From Massilia horti (GTDB taxonomy: Bacteria > Pseudomonadota > Gammaproteobacteria > Burkholderiales > Burkholderiaceae_D): a stretch of DNA of 64,000 bases. Every line of letters starts with the position of its first letter. Position 1 is the first letter of the stretch. The stretch spans positions 1-64,000 of the forward strand of contig NZ_SPUM01000009.1 in assembly GCF_004614195.1 (NCBI RefSeq). The letters are read 5' to 3'. Below, one piece after another: positions 31,738-41,516 of this stretch. Made by a program: the position numbers and the translations under genes. Under the pieces are notes generated by a model that did not search any database, was not told the origin of the DNA, and was given only the letters and a program-made list of their open reading frames with translations.

Positions 31738-34488
31738 TCAGTGTGCCTTCTCCCAGTTCGGGCCGACCCCGGTCTCGGCCATCAGCGGCACCTTGAGCGT
31801 GGCCACGCCCGCCATCAGCTCCGGCAGCCTGGTCTTGACCAGCTCCAGCTCGGCCTCGGGCACCTCCAGCACCAGTTCGTCGTGCACCTGCATGATCATG
31901 CGCGTGCCCAGGCTTTCGGTCTCGATCCAGCGCTGGACTTCGATCATCGCCAGCTTGATCAGGTCCGCCGCCGTGCCTTGCATGGGCGCGTTGATCGCGG
32001 CACGTTCGGCGCCGGCGCGGCGCGGGCCGTTGGGCGAATTGATCTCCGGGAGCCACAGCCGGCGGCCGAACACCGTCTCGACATAGCCGCGCTGCTTGGC
32101 CGCCAGGCGCGTCTCGTCCATGTACTGTTTCACGCCCGAAAAACGCGCGAAGTAGCGGTCGATGTAGCTGGCCGCGGCCGAACGTTCGATGCCGAGGTTG
32201 GACGCCAGGCCGAATGCGCTCATGCCGTAGATCAGGCCGAAGTTGATGACCTTCGCGTAGCGCCGCTGCTCGCTTTGCACCTCGGCCGGCGGCACGCCGA
32301 AGATTTCGGCCGCGGTGGCGCGGTGGATGTCCTCGCCCTGCGCGAACGCGCGCAGCATCGCCTCGTCGCCGGAGATGTGGGCCATGATGCGCAGCTCGAT
32401 CTGCGAATAGTCGGCCGAGACGATCACGTTGCCGGGCGCCGCGACGAAGGCCTCGCGAATGCGCCGCCCTTCGCTAGTGCGCACCGGGATGTTCTGCAGG
32501 TTCGGGTCGTTCGACGCCAGGCGCCCGGTGATCGCCACCGCCTGCGCATAGTTGGTGTGCACGCGCCCGGTGGCCGGATTCACCATCCTGGGCAGCTTGT
32601 CGGTATAGGTCGACTTGAGCTTGGACAGGCCGCGGTGCTCGAGCAGGAGCTTGGGCAGTGGGAAGTCCTCGGCCAGCTTCTGCAGCACTTCCTCGTCGGT
32701 GGACGGCGCGCCGGTCGCTGTCTTTTTGATCACCGGCAGGCCCAGCTTGCCGAAGAAGATCTCGCCGATCTGCTTGGGCGAACCAAGGTTGAACGGCCCG
32801 CCGGCCAGCTCGTAGGCCTGCTGCTCCAGTTCGATGATGCGCGCGGCCAGTTCGCTCGACTGGGTCTCCAGCAGCGCGGCGTCGATCAGCACGCCGTTGC
32901 GCTCGATCTTGTGCAGCACCACCTGGGTGGGCAACTCGATGTTCTTGTAGACGAACTCAAGACCCTTGTCACTTTCGACATGGCCGACCATCGTCTGGTG
33001 CAGACGCAGCGTGATGTCCGAATCCTCGCCTGCGTACTCGGTCGCGCGCGCCAGCTCCACCTGGTCGAAGCAGATCTGGCCGGCGCCCTTGCCGCATACG
33101 TCCACGTAAGGAATGGTGGTGTAGTCGAGGTGGCGCATCGCCATCGTGTCCATGTCGTGCGGCTTGTGCGATTCGAACACGTAGGACTGCAGCAGCGTGT
33201 CGTGCACGATGCCGCGCAGGGTCACGCCATGGTTGGCGAAGACGTGCATGTCGTATTTCAGGTTCTGGCCGACCTTGGGTTTGTCCGGATTTTCCAGCCA
33301 CGGCTTGAGGCGTTCGAGCACGTACTCGCGCGAGAGCTGCTCCGGCGCGCCGGCGTAGCGGTGCGCCACCGGGATGTAGGCGCCGCTGCCCGGCTCCACC
33401 GACAGCGAGATGCCGACCATCTCCGCCTGCATCGGATCGAGCGAGGTGGTCTCGGTGTCGACTGACGTCAGTTCGGCCGCCTCCACCAGCGCCAGCCAGC
33501 GCTCCAGCTGTTCCTCGGTGAGCACGGTCTCGTACTGGCCGCGCGCGATCGGCGTGCGGGCTTCTTTGCCGGCCGCGCCTTCCGGCGACTGCGGGGTCGC
33601 TCCGCCCGGCCCTCCGGTCACTCCCGCGCCCTTTTCCAACTCGCGCAGCATGGTCTTGAAGCCGTAGCGCTGGAAGAATGCGCGCAGCGCTTCCAGGTCT
33701 TCCGGGCGGCCAACCAGGGTCTCTTCGAACGACACCACGTGCGCGGCCAGGTCGCAGTCGGTCTTTACCGTGATCAGCTCGCGACCCTTGGGCAGCCATT
33801 CGAGCGCGGTGCGCAGGTGCTCGCCGACCGCCCCGGTGATCGCGTGCGCGTTGGCGATCACGCCATCGAGCGAGCCGTGCTGGGACAGCCACTTGACCGC
33901 GGTCTTCGGGCCGCACTTGTTCACGCCGGGGATGTTGTCGACGGTGTCGCCGATCAGGGTCAGGTAGTCGATGATGCGGTCGGGCGCCACGCCGAACTTG
34001 GCCAGCACGCCCGCTTCGTCCAGCTTCTCGTTGCTCATCGTGTTGATCAGCATGACCTTGTCGTTGACCAGCTGCGCCAGGTCCTTGTCGCCGGTCGAGA
34101 CGATCGTCTTCATGCCGCGCGTGGTCGCCTGCACCGCCAGCGTGCCGATTACGTCGTCGGCCTCCACGCCTGCCACCATCAGGATCGGCCAGCCCAGGTA
34201 GCGCACCGCTTCGTGGATCGGCTCGATCTGCTTGGCCAGGTCCTCCGGCATCGAAGCGCGCGTCGCCTTATACTCGGGGTACATCTCGTCGCGGAAGGTC
34301 TTGCCCTTGGCATCGAACACGCATGCGATGTAGGCGGCCGGATAATCGGCGCGCAGGCGGCGCAGCATGTTGACCATGCCGTGCATGGCGCCGGTCGGAT
34401 AGCCTTCTGGGCTACGCAGGTCGGGCAGCGCGTGGAAGGCGCGGTAAAGATAGCTGGAACCGTCAACCAGCAGCAGGGTATTTTCCAT
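31738..34488 (-). CDS. polA: DNA polymerase I
   Basis: A 916-residue polymerase with three domains: 5' nuclease (start MENTLLLVDGSSYLYRAFHA), 3'-5' exonuclease with intact DTET motif (SVDTETTSLD, about residue 340) and 5'-3' polymerase with motif A SADYSQIELR, motif B RRYAKVINFGLIYG and motif C QVHDELV. It fills gaps after excision repair and removes RNA primers. The ATG at 34488 is preferred to a TTG 9 nt upstream. The gene pair polA / DUF2782 is divergent with 180 bp between them. Confidence 0.97.
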   Translation of the reverse strand: MENTLLLVDGSSYLYRAFHALPDLRSPEGYPTGAMHGMVNMLRRLRADYPAAYIACVFDAKGKTFRDEMYPEYKATRASMPEDLAKQIEPIHEAVRYLGWPILMVAGVEADDVIGTLAVQATTRGMKTIVSTGDKDLAQLVNDKVMLINTMSNEKLDEAGVLAKFGVAPDRIIDYLTLIGDTVDNIPGVNKCGPKTAVKWLSQHGSLDGVIANAHAITGAVGEHLRTALEWLPKGRELITVKTDCDLAAHVVSFEETLVGRPEDLEALRAFFQRYGFKTMLRELEKGAGVTGGPGGATPQSPEGAAGKEARTPIARGQYETVLTEEQLERWLALVEAAELTSVDTETTSLDPMQAEMVGISLSVEPGSGAYIPVAHRYAGAPEQLSREYVLERLKPWLENPDKPKVGQNLKYDMHVFANHGVTLRGIVHDTLLQSYVFESHKPHDMDTMAMRHLDYTTIPYVDVCGKGAGQICFDQVELARATEYAGEDSDITLRLHQTMVGHVESDKGLEFVYKNIELPTQVVLHKIERNGVLIDAALLETQSSELAARIIELEQQAYELAGGPFNLGSPKQIGEIFFGKLGLPVIKKTATGAPSTDEEVLQKLAEDFPLPKLLLEHRGLSKLKSTYTDKLPRMVNPATGRVHTNYAQAVAITGRLASNDPNLQNIPVRTSEGRRIREAFVAAPGNVIVSADYSQIELRIMAHISGDEAMLRAFAQGEDIHRATAAEIFGVPPAEVQSEQRRYAKVINFGLIYGMSAFGLASNLGIERSAAASYIDRYFARFSGVKQYMDETRLAAKQRGYVETVFGRRLWLPEINSPNGPRRAGAERAAINAPMQGTAADLIKLAMIEVQRWIETESLGTRMIMQVHDELVLEVPEAELELVKTRLPELMAGVATLKVPLMAETGVGPNWEKAH

Positions 34489-34668
34489 GTTGACCAATCA
34501 GAGTGGGAGCGGCACCTTGGCCGAAGTCGTGATTATCGCAGAATCGGGCATGGGAAAAAGCAACGGGTGCTTGACCGCCATGCCTCGGGAATATGGGGAC
34601 GAGCGCCACACTTTTCACTGGGAAGCGTGGCCGTTTGTTACAATGACCGCAAACGATACAAGGTGAAC

Positions 34669-35139
34669 ATGATGTCGCGCACTTCCTCCTGCCTGAAGAC
34701 CCTGACACTGGGCCTGCTGGCATTCGCCGGCCTGGCCTTCGCGCAGCAGCAGCAACAGCCGCCGCAGCAGACGCCGCCGAGCGAGAAGCCGCCCAGGCTC
34801 GAAACCATCGAACCGGGCAGCGACGTGCCGGCGACCGCCATCCCACCCCAGCGCGGCACCCAGATCATTGAGCACCGTAACAACGCCGGACAGGTCACCC
34901 AGATCGAAGTCATTGCAGGTGGAAGCCACTACTTCATCAACAACCCATATAACGCCCAGGCGGGCAATTCCCTGCCCGGTGACGCCACCAGCGCGATCCG
35001 CAATACGCCGCAGTGGAAGCTCTTTGATTTCGACCTGAACAGCAAGAAAAAAGCGGCCAGCGCCGCGGAAGCGGCAGGCGGCCAGGCGGTACCGGCCGCC
35101 GCGGAGGCACCTCCCCCGCCGCGGCCCGCCACCGAATAA
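34669..35139 (+). CDS. DUF2782 domain-containing secreted protein
   Basis: A 156-residue exported protein: signal peptide MMSRTSSCLKTLTLGLLAFAG then LAFAQ; a Gln/Pro-rich stretch QQQQQPPQQTPPSEKPP; the DUF2782 core LETIEPGSDVPATA, TQIIEHRNNAGQVTQIEVIA and WKLFDFDLN; and an Ala/Pro tail. ATG at 34669 has AAGGTG 4 nt upstream. Its place between polA and thrB is conserved in Burkholderiales as far as I know. Function not known. Confidence 0.88.
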   Translation: MMSRTSSCLKTLTLGLLAFAGLAFAQQQQQPPQQTPPSEKPPRLETIEPGSDVPATAIPPQRGTQIIEHRNNAGQVTQIEVIAGGSHYFINNPYNAQAGNSLPGDATSAIRNTPQWKLFDFDLNSKKKAASAAEAAGGQAVPAAAEAPPPPRPATE

Positions 35140-35208
35140 CCGAACCTTGGACAATGCGCGACCCGCCAGCGGATCGCGTTGCCCTCACATTCATTTTATT
35201 GCTTGCAC

Positions 35209-36168
35209 ATGGCAGTTTTCACTTCGGTCACATTGGATGACCTCGCGCAGTGGATCAAGCAGTTCCCTCTTGGCAAAGCCCTTGCGCTGGAAGGTATCTC
35301 CTCCGGCATCGAAAATAGCAATTTCTTCCTGACAACCGAGCGCGGCGAGTATGTGCTGACGATCTTCGAGAATCTCGGTTTCGAACAATTGCCCTTTTAC
35401 CTGCAACTGATGCGCCACCTGGCCGCGCGCGGCATCCCGGTGCCCGATCCGGTCGCCAATGACCAGGGCGAACTGGTCGTGGCGCTGCACGGCAAGCCGG
35501 CCTCGGTCGTCAGCCGCCTGGACGGCAGCTCGCAGATGGACCCGCAGCCGGCGCACTGCGCCGCGGTCGGCGCGATGCTGGCAAAGATGCATCTGGCGGC
35601 GCACGATTTTCCGCTGTCGCAACCGAACCTGCGCGGCCTTGACTGGTGGGTCGCGACCGCGCCCAAGGTGCTGCCCTACCTGTCGCCGGACAATGCGCGC
35701 CTGCTCACCCGCGAAATCGACTACCAGCAAGCCTTTGCCGAAACCGGCAACTACCAGCGCCTGGCGCGCGGCCCAGTCCATGCCGACCTGTTTCGCAACA
35801 ACGTGATGTTCGTCGGCGAGCAACTGTCCGGCTGCTTCGACTTCTACTTCGCCGGCGTCGACACCTGGCTGTTCGACCTGGCCGTCACCGTCAACGACTG
35901 GTGCATCGACCTTGCCACTGGCGAGCTGGATGAGCGGCGCGTTGCGGCGCTGCTCGCGGCCTACCATGCCGTGCGCCCGTTCACGCTTGACGACCGGGAC
36001 GCATGGCAACCGATGCTGCGCGCCGCGGCGCTGCGCTTTTGGCTGTCGCGCCTGTATGACCTGCATCTGCCGCGCGAGGCCGAGCTGCTCACGCCGCACG
36101 ACCCGACGCACTTCGAGCGTATCTTGCGCGAACGCATCACCACCCCACCTGCAGGACTGCCAGTATGA
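35209..36168 (+). CDS. thrB: Homoserine kinase, type II (ThrB, APH fold)
   Basis: A 319-residue kinase of the aminoglycoside-phosphotransferase fold that phosphorylates homoserine in threonine synthesis. Motifs: [18 protein letters not shown] in the N lobe, catalytic [12 protein letters not shown] (about residues 192-203) and [18 protein letters not shown] with the Mg-binding Asp. ATG at 35209 gives [12 protein letters not shown], the usual start; an upstream ATG at 35179 adds non-conserved residues. Its stop overlaps the start of the BPSS1780-like gene (ATGA region 36165-36168). Confidence 0.95.
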   Translation: MAVFTSVTLDDLAQWIKQFPLGKALALEGISSGIENSNFFLTTERGEYVLTIFENLGFEQLPFYLQLMRHLAARGIPVPDPVANDQGELVVALHGKPASVVSRLDGSSQMDPQPAHCAAVGAMLAKMHLAAHDFPLSQPNLRGLDWWVATAPKVLPYLSPDNARLLTREIDYQQAFAETGNYQRLARGPVHADLFRNNVMFVGEQLSGCFDFYFAGVDTWLFDLAVTVNDWCIDLATGELDERRVAALLAAYHAVRPFTLDDRDAWQPMLRAAALRFWLSRLYDLHLPREAELLTPHDPTHFERILRERITTPPAGLPV

Positions 36169-36935
36169 ACAAGCTGCCCGCACTCACTGGATGGGCGTGG
36201 CTCAAACAGGGCGCCGGACTGTTTCGCAAGCAGCCCGGCGCGCTGATGACGCTACTGTTCGCAAACATTCTTTTCAGCATCGCGATCAGCGCCGTCCCCA
36301 TCCTCGGACCGCTGGTCGCGATGGTGCTGATCCCGGTGTTCTCGGTGGCCTTCATGCGCGCCTGCCTGATGATCGACAACGGCAAGCGGGTCACGCCCGC
36401 GGTGCTGCTGTCCGGCTTTCACAAGCCGGTCTTCGGCCAGCTGGCAAAGATCGGGCTGATCTATGTGGGCGTTGCGGTGATCATGGCGCTGGTGGCCGGG
36501 ATGCTCATCGATGCCGAGACGTTGACGCAGGTCGCCAAGCAACCGGCCAATTCCAAGGAGGTCCAGGCCCTGGCCCCGGACGTGTTCGCGGTGCTCAGTG
36601 GAATCTTCCTGCTTGAACTGGCGATGCTCATCACCTTGTCGTTCGCGGCGCCGCTGGTCTTTTGGCAGCAAATGAAGCCGGGCAAGGCCACCTTCTACAG
36701 CTTTTTCGCCGTCGTCAAAAGCGCACGCGTGTTCGTCGTGCTGCTGCTGGCCTGGTTCGCGATCTTGTTTGGCACCTGGTTCATCGCGGTGATGCTGCTC
36801 GGTCAGGCGAGCATCGTACGCATCGTCATCATGTGGATGTTCTTCCTGTTGATGCTGGTGCTGCAGTGCGCGCTGTATGTTGGCTACCGGCAGATCTTCG
36901 GCAAGCCGGACGACCCGGAGGCGTGCCCGGCGTAA
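36165..36935 (+). CDS. BPSS1780 family membrane protein
   Basis: A 256-residue inner-membrane protein with about six helices. The beginning [20 protein letters not shown] and the pattern [19 protein letters not shown] / [15 protein letters not shown] match the BPSS1780 family known from Burkholderiales. It has no characterised function. It overlaps thrB by 4 nt and converges with the next gene, leaving only 15 bp between stops. Confidence 0.88.
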   Translation: MNKLPALTGWAWLKQGAGLFRKQPGALMTLLFANILFSIAISAVPILGPLVAMVLIPVFSVAFMRACLMIDNGKRVTPAVLLSGFHKPVFGQLAKIGLIYVGVAVIMALVAGMLIDAETLTQVAKQPANSKEVQALAPDVFAVLSGIFLLELAMLITLSFAAPLVFWQQMKPGKATFYSFFAVVKSARVFVVLLLAWFAILFGTWFIAVMLLGQASIVRIVIMWMFFLLMLVLQCALYVGYRQIFGKPDDPEACPA

Positions 36936-36950
36936 GAGGTAGAGCGCTGA

Positions 36951-39900
36951 TCAACTTTCCTCTGGCATAGCGCCACCCGGTTTCCACGCTTTCGCATAGG
37001 CTTGTGCCTTGCTGATGACTGCGGGATCTGTGATCGTCTGTAACTGTTTCAATTGAGGCGCGGCATCCGCCATTCCATACTTTTCGGCAAGCATATAGTA
37101 AGCCAGTGACAAGAATGGATTGGCCTTGCCTTCCTCGCTCGATACATAGATTTCGGCAAGGTTGAGCATGGCAGTTGGCTGTCCCATTTGAGCCGCACGA
37201 CGATATAGATCCAATGCCTTTTGCCGCTGCTTCTCTCCGGCCAGGCCGTCATCATAAATATTAGCAAGGTTATTCATTGCCGCTGGGAAGCCAGAGGCGA
37301 CGGCCTGTTCGTAATATTGAACGGCTTTTGGAATATCACGCGGGATGCCCTCACCGGTATGCAGCATGAGAGCAAGTGACTGCGCCGCTTCGCGCTGGCC
37401 AAGCTCCGCGCCACGGCGGAAGTACTCGGCCGCCTTTTTCTTATCCGTCATCCCACTGTTATCGCGGCGATAAACCCGGCCCAACTGATAGAAAGCATCC
37501 GGTATATTGCGCTTCTCGACTTCCGCAAGCAGTTCAAATCCTTTGCGAGGATCGGCGGTTACGCCCAGCCCCTCCACAAGCATTCGTCCCAGCAAAGCCG
37601 TTGCACGATCATGTCCCTTCAAGTGGGCACTTTGTATCAGTTTGAATGCGTTAGTTTGATCCGCTGGTACACCGATGCCATTAAGCATTAAATTGCCAAG
37701 CTCCAGCTGTGCGAAACTGTTGCCGCGCGCAGCCATACGGGTCAATAGCTGCAGACCAAAACTCCGAATTTTTTCGTCCGTTTCCAACTGAAGCAACAAT
37801 AATCCGAACAAGGCGCTACCGTCATCGTGCTTGCGCAGAAAAGACTGTGTAGCCCAGAACAAGGCCAAATTGTCATTCTTCTCGGTGCCCTTACCCTGGT
37901 AGTACATGAGCGACAGAAAAAACTGTGCTCCCTCATGCTCCATCTCAGCACCGTCCTTTGTGTAGCGGAACGCCAGGTCGAAGTCATATGGAAGCCCATG
38001 CCGAGCGAGCCAGTAGGAACGGCCCAACACATAACCTGCGTAGCCGTTTCCATTTTCCGCAGACTGCATGAAATGTGCGACCGCGCGTTTCTGGTCGCGC
38101 TTGCCGTTTGTTTCGTCCCCATAAATGACCCCAAGGTCATGCATGGCATTGCTGTCACCTTTCGCAGCAGCGGCCTGAAGCAAGCTTTCTGCTTTGGCAA
38201 GATCCTGGCGGACCCCTCTCCCCTCCATATAGCGTGAACCTAAGACAGACTGTGCACGGGCAACCCCATTATTCGCCGCAGCCTGCAAGTGACTCATGAT
38301 GGAACTGGCAGAGCCTTTTTCACGTTCAAGCCGCCAAAATTCGCGCATGTCCGGATCTTCGCGCGTTTTGCCATATTTATCGGCGTCCGCCAGCACTTCA
38401 AACGCGCTGCCAAGGAGGGCATAGCGTTCAAACCAGTTCAAATGGAAATCGGCCTTGCGAGGCTGGCTCGTTGCGAGGCAATGCTGGCTCAGAACAAAGT
38501 GGACCTCCGCTTCAGCATGTTCGCGCGCCGCGGGCGCGAGCCTGGCGAGCGCCGCAGACAACTCTTCTTCCGGCACAGTTCCACGCAACAGGCCGAACAG
38601 AGGCTGCGGCCACACACCGGGATACAGCGCGTCAACGAAATCCTGGATCTCGAGCGGCTCTTCCAATCCTAACCTGCGTACCAATGCCAAGGAAAGCAGA
38701 GCGTCATCTGCTGCGAGACTTCCAGCCTTGGCTTTCGCCTTCAAAAACCGGGAGAGATTATTGCGAGCTTGCTCGACTTCATGTGCGTGGAAGTTTGCCC
38801 ACGCCTGCATCAGCGTCAGTGGATCGTCATCGGAAGGCACCAAGGCCGCCAGTTCCTTACTGGCTTGGGGTAGATCGTGACGGATAATGGTGAACCGCGC
38901 GTCGCAAAGATCCTTGGTGCGTTTGTCAGCGCGAGCATCAACCAATTTGCCCAGAGCCGCTATCGGCGCCAGAATGACTGGGTTCCATTGCCGGATCGCA
39001 TAGCTGTCTACGACTGATTCGCACAAGGCTCGGTAATTCAGTTTGGCATAAACTCCTTCGTCAAAATTCAACTCTGGAATTTTTCCAGTCCTGAGTGCCT
39101 CTTGCTGAAGGTCCTGGTGCCGGCTCAGCTTTTCCAGAATATCCAGCACACGCAGGGATGCCTCTTTCGCCTCGCGGGGTGGCACACTCACCGGTTTGAA
39201 GCGCAGTTTGGACTCAAACAAACGGGATAGTTTATCGATCTCATTTACCAGGCCCGGCAATTCCGAAGCAGCCACTTCTGGCTCGGTGATGGAAAAATCC
39301 ACAATGTAGTTCAGATTCGCTCCGCGCCAAGTCAGCTGTTCATGTGCATGAAAATACTGGTTCTTGACAGAGAAGCTACGGTCGTCCTTCGTGAGACGTG
39401 CTTCGTTTGGTAGTGACACGTCAAGCACATAACGCGCACGGAAGTGGCCGGCAGCGAGCCAAAATGGCTGCTTGCGTACAAGCTTATCCGGTATGCCAAA
39501 TGTACCTTCCATGATGTGCGAGCGTTGTGAGAGCTGCACGATACCGTCATCCTCCTTCAACGCCTTAGGGATAGTCAGCCTACCCTCCACAATGAAACTA
39601 CTTCCGTCCGCGCCGTCACTGAACTGAGGGGGACCTTCCAGTCGCACACCCGGATAAGTTCGTTCGAATTGCTCCAGCATTGCTTTCTTCAATTCCACGG
39701 AGCCCAGGGAACGATACAATTGACGCATTCCTGTTGCCATGCGACCGCGGTACTCGACCCGCAACGCCAGTTGTGCGTCTGCATTCATCGCTGGAATCGT
39801 GATCTTTTCGCTGCGTTCAACCAACGGAACATCCATTGGGTCGTTCGGCAAGGAAATCAAACCTTTGCTGTCATTGGCCACAATAAGCGCGTCACCTGAC

Positions 39901-41177
39901 GGCAATGGCACCGACAGGTTCGCAATCGGGCCTCGTTCATTCAGCCGGGTAGGATCGACAAAATAAGCTTTTCCGTTGAGGAGTACCCTGACAATCACGT
40001 GATTGAAACTCTTAGGCGAAGGCTGCATTTGCGACGGGAATTTTGGAGAATCCGCCTGCACCAATACTGGCTGCGCCTCTAATCCCATGGCGTGGTAGAC
40101 AGCCACCAATAATTGGCTCTTGTCTTTGCAATCACCGAAACGCCGGCGAAGCACTACTTCCGGCGGCTGCGGACGGTGAGAGTTTTCTCCCATAGCCACG
40201 CTGAAGTAGCGAATTTCATCCTGGACCCAATGCAAGGCTTGAGCGGCCCGTTCCTCTGGCGTTCGCCCATCGAACGTTCGTGCCAAGGCCTGGACTTCGG
40301 GCCGCGTCCCCATATCGGGAAACAAAGCGGCGGCCCATTTTGCGACCTGGGACCAATCGCCATATTCACTGAAATCCAGTACCGGTACAGGAATCAGATT
40401 CGGCGGCATCGAGGGCTCGAACTGTTCGGCGGCTACGGCAGACTCTTGAAATACCAGCCGGGTAGTTCCCTTCCGTACCTCGATCTGGGGTTGAGGAAGC
40501 CCCGGCCTGGGAACACCCGAGAAGCGCCAATGCACCGGTTTGTTCGACGGATGCAGCACAACAGCCTTCCGGAGCTCCATCGGGGATTCTTTATCCCAGG
40601 GAAGTAGCTCACTCCAGATGGAGCCATAAACCGGATTCGTCCCATGAACAGAGTAGGTTGTCCAAAGGGTGTCGCCAGCCTTGACATCTTCAAGCAATAC
40701 CTCAGCCGACGACGTACCATAATAGTAGCCATTGGCTGCGTCTTTCTCCGTATCCAGCACACGAACACTAGCGGTCTTTGTTCGATCAAGCACCTGATCG
40801 CCACGCAAAATGGCAATCTTATGGAGAACCAGTTTTTGATATGCGGGGACGAAAGGAATCGAAAATCGCCCCAACTCCGACAGTCTCGCCGATGAATTGA
40901 CTTGAACCGCGCGATTCACCAGGTAACCTGGATTGGCCCCTGTCCAATATTGCACCTCGGCCAGTCTGATAACCACCGGCTCTTCCGATTCGGTAGGCGG
41001 TACAGGCTGCAGCGGTTCTGCCCAGGCCGGTAGTGCTGTGTTGCGCGAAAAAGATGCGGCGCCTGATTGGCGGGCTGGCGACTGGGCCAGTTGGGCTGCG
41101 CAAGCGGACGATAGAAAAATTATTATTGTGGAGATAAGAATGGCTAGTGATCGCATAAAGCCGCACGGTTGCTTCAT
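36951..41177 (-). CDS. DUF3857/transglutaminase-like protein with C-terminal Sel1 repeats
   Basis: A 1408-residue exported protein with an N-terminal signal sequence (RSLAILISTIIIFLSSACA). Residues about 60-250 form DUF3857. The transglutaminase-like core follows, with Cys at about 351 (RRFGDCKDKSQLL), His at about 391 (FNHVIVRV) and Asp at about 405 (YFVDPTR), so the triad is intact. Residues about 700-950 are helical and unclassified. From about 975 to 1380 there are Sel1-type repeats (ARAQSVLGSRYMEGRGV, AMHDLGVIYGD, AAQSLALMLHTGEGI, AAMNNLANIYDDG). AAGGA precedes the ATG. Base composition is visibly less GC-rich than around. The fusion is unusual. Activity unknown. Confidence 0.88.
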   Translation of the reverse strand: MKQPCGFMRSLAILISTIIIFLSSACAAQLAQSPARQSGAASFSRNTALPAWAEPLQPVPPTESEEPVVIRLAEVQYWTGANPGYLVNRAVQVNSSARLSELGRFSIPFVPAYQKLVLHKIAILRGDQVLDRTKTASVRVLDTEKDAANGYYYGTSSAEVLLEDVKAGDTLWTTYSVHGTNPVYGSIWSELLPWDKESPMELRKAVVLHPSNKPVHWRFSGVPRPGLPQPQIEVRKGTTRLVFQESAVAAEQFEPSMPPNLIPVPVLDFSEYGDWSQVAKWAAALFPDMGTRPEVQALARTFDGRTPEERAAQALHWVQDEIRYFSVAMGENSHRPQPPEVVLRRRFGDCKDKSQLLVAVYHAMGLEAQPVLVQADSPKFPSQMQPSPKSFNHVIVRVLLNGKAYFVDPTRLNERGPIANLSVPLPSGDALIVANDSKGLISLPNDPMDVPLVERSEKITIPAMNADAQLALRVEYRGRMATGMRQLYRSLGSVELKKAMLEQFERTYPGVRLEGPPQFSDGADGSSFIVEGRLTIPKALKEDDGIVQLSQRSHIMEGTFGIPDKLVRKQPFWLAAGHFRARYVLDVSLPNEARLTKDDRSFSVKNQYFHAHEQLTWRGANLNYIVDFSITEPEVAASELPGLVNEIDKLSRLFESKLRFKPVSVPPREAKEASLRVLDILEKLSRHQDLQQEALRTGKIPELNFDEGVYAKLNYRALCESVVDSYAIRQWNPVILAPIAALGKLVDARADKRTKDLCDARFTIIRHDLPQASKELAALVPSDDDPLTLMQAWANFHAHEVEQARNNLSRFLKAKAKAGSLAADDALLSLALVRRLGLEEPLEIQDFVDALYPGVWPQPLFGLLRGTVPEEELSAALARLAPAAREHAEAEVHFVLSQHCLATSQPRKADFHLNWFERYALLGSAFEVLADADKYGKTREDPDMREFWRLEREKGSASSIMSHLQAAANNGVARAQSVLGSRYMEGRGVRQDLAKAESLLQAAAAKGDSNAMHDLGVIYGDETNGKRDQKRAVAHFMQSAENGNGYAGYVLGRSYWLARHGLPYDFDLAFRYTKDGAEMEHEGAQFFLSLMYYQGKGTEKNDNLALFWATQSFLRKHDDGSALFGLLLLQLETDEKIRSFGLQLLTRMAARGNSFAQLELGNLMLNGIGVPADQTNAFKLIQSAHLKGHDRATALLGRMLVEGLGVTADPRKGFELLAEVEKRNIPDAFYQLGRVYRRDNSGMTDKKKAAEYFRRGAELGQREAAQSLALMLHTGEGIPRDIPKAVQYYEQAVASGFPAAMNNLANIYDDGLAGEKQRQKALDLYRRAAQMGQPTAMLNLAEIYVSSEEGKANPFLSLAYYMLAEKYGMADAAPQLKQLQTITDPAVISKAQAYAKAWKPGGAMPEES

Positions 41178-41516
41178 CTTGCTTGTCCTTCCTCGCCTTT
41201 TGGCCAGTCTCGGCCGACTCGTTTAGGATAGCATCTTGCCTAAATGGAAAGTACGTACATTGTCACTGCCATGTACATTCCATTTTGACGTGCGAATGAT
41301 GGCGGCCCGCCGATTGTGTTGGAGCGCATGCTGCGCATGACATTGCGCGGCAGTGTGGAAAACGCGAACTAATGCGAAGTTGCGCTTAGGTTTGAGGACT
41401 CTGAATGGTGGCGGCAACACGACCCGCCAGTTGATGTTGCTATCTGAAGAACAGAGAAAGGAGCAATCTGCCGACGCAAGGTGCTCCGCCCCCCGATAAC
41501 GCTGGAATGAGAAGAC
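41178..41516. other. Intergenic gap, nothing recognised
   Basis: The 339 bp hold the promoter region of the 1408-residue protein and the downstream side of the helicase gene. No repeat, RNA gene or convincing promoter hexamer pair was found; a short open frame at 41223-41420 lacks a ribosome site. Confidence 0.5.

Noticed and set aside
41223-41420. A 65-codon frame in the gap upstream of the 1408-residue protein
   Set aside because: No ribosome site, no recognisable protein features and AT/GC pattern of non-coding DNA.
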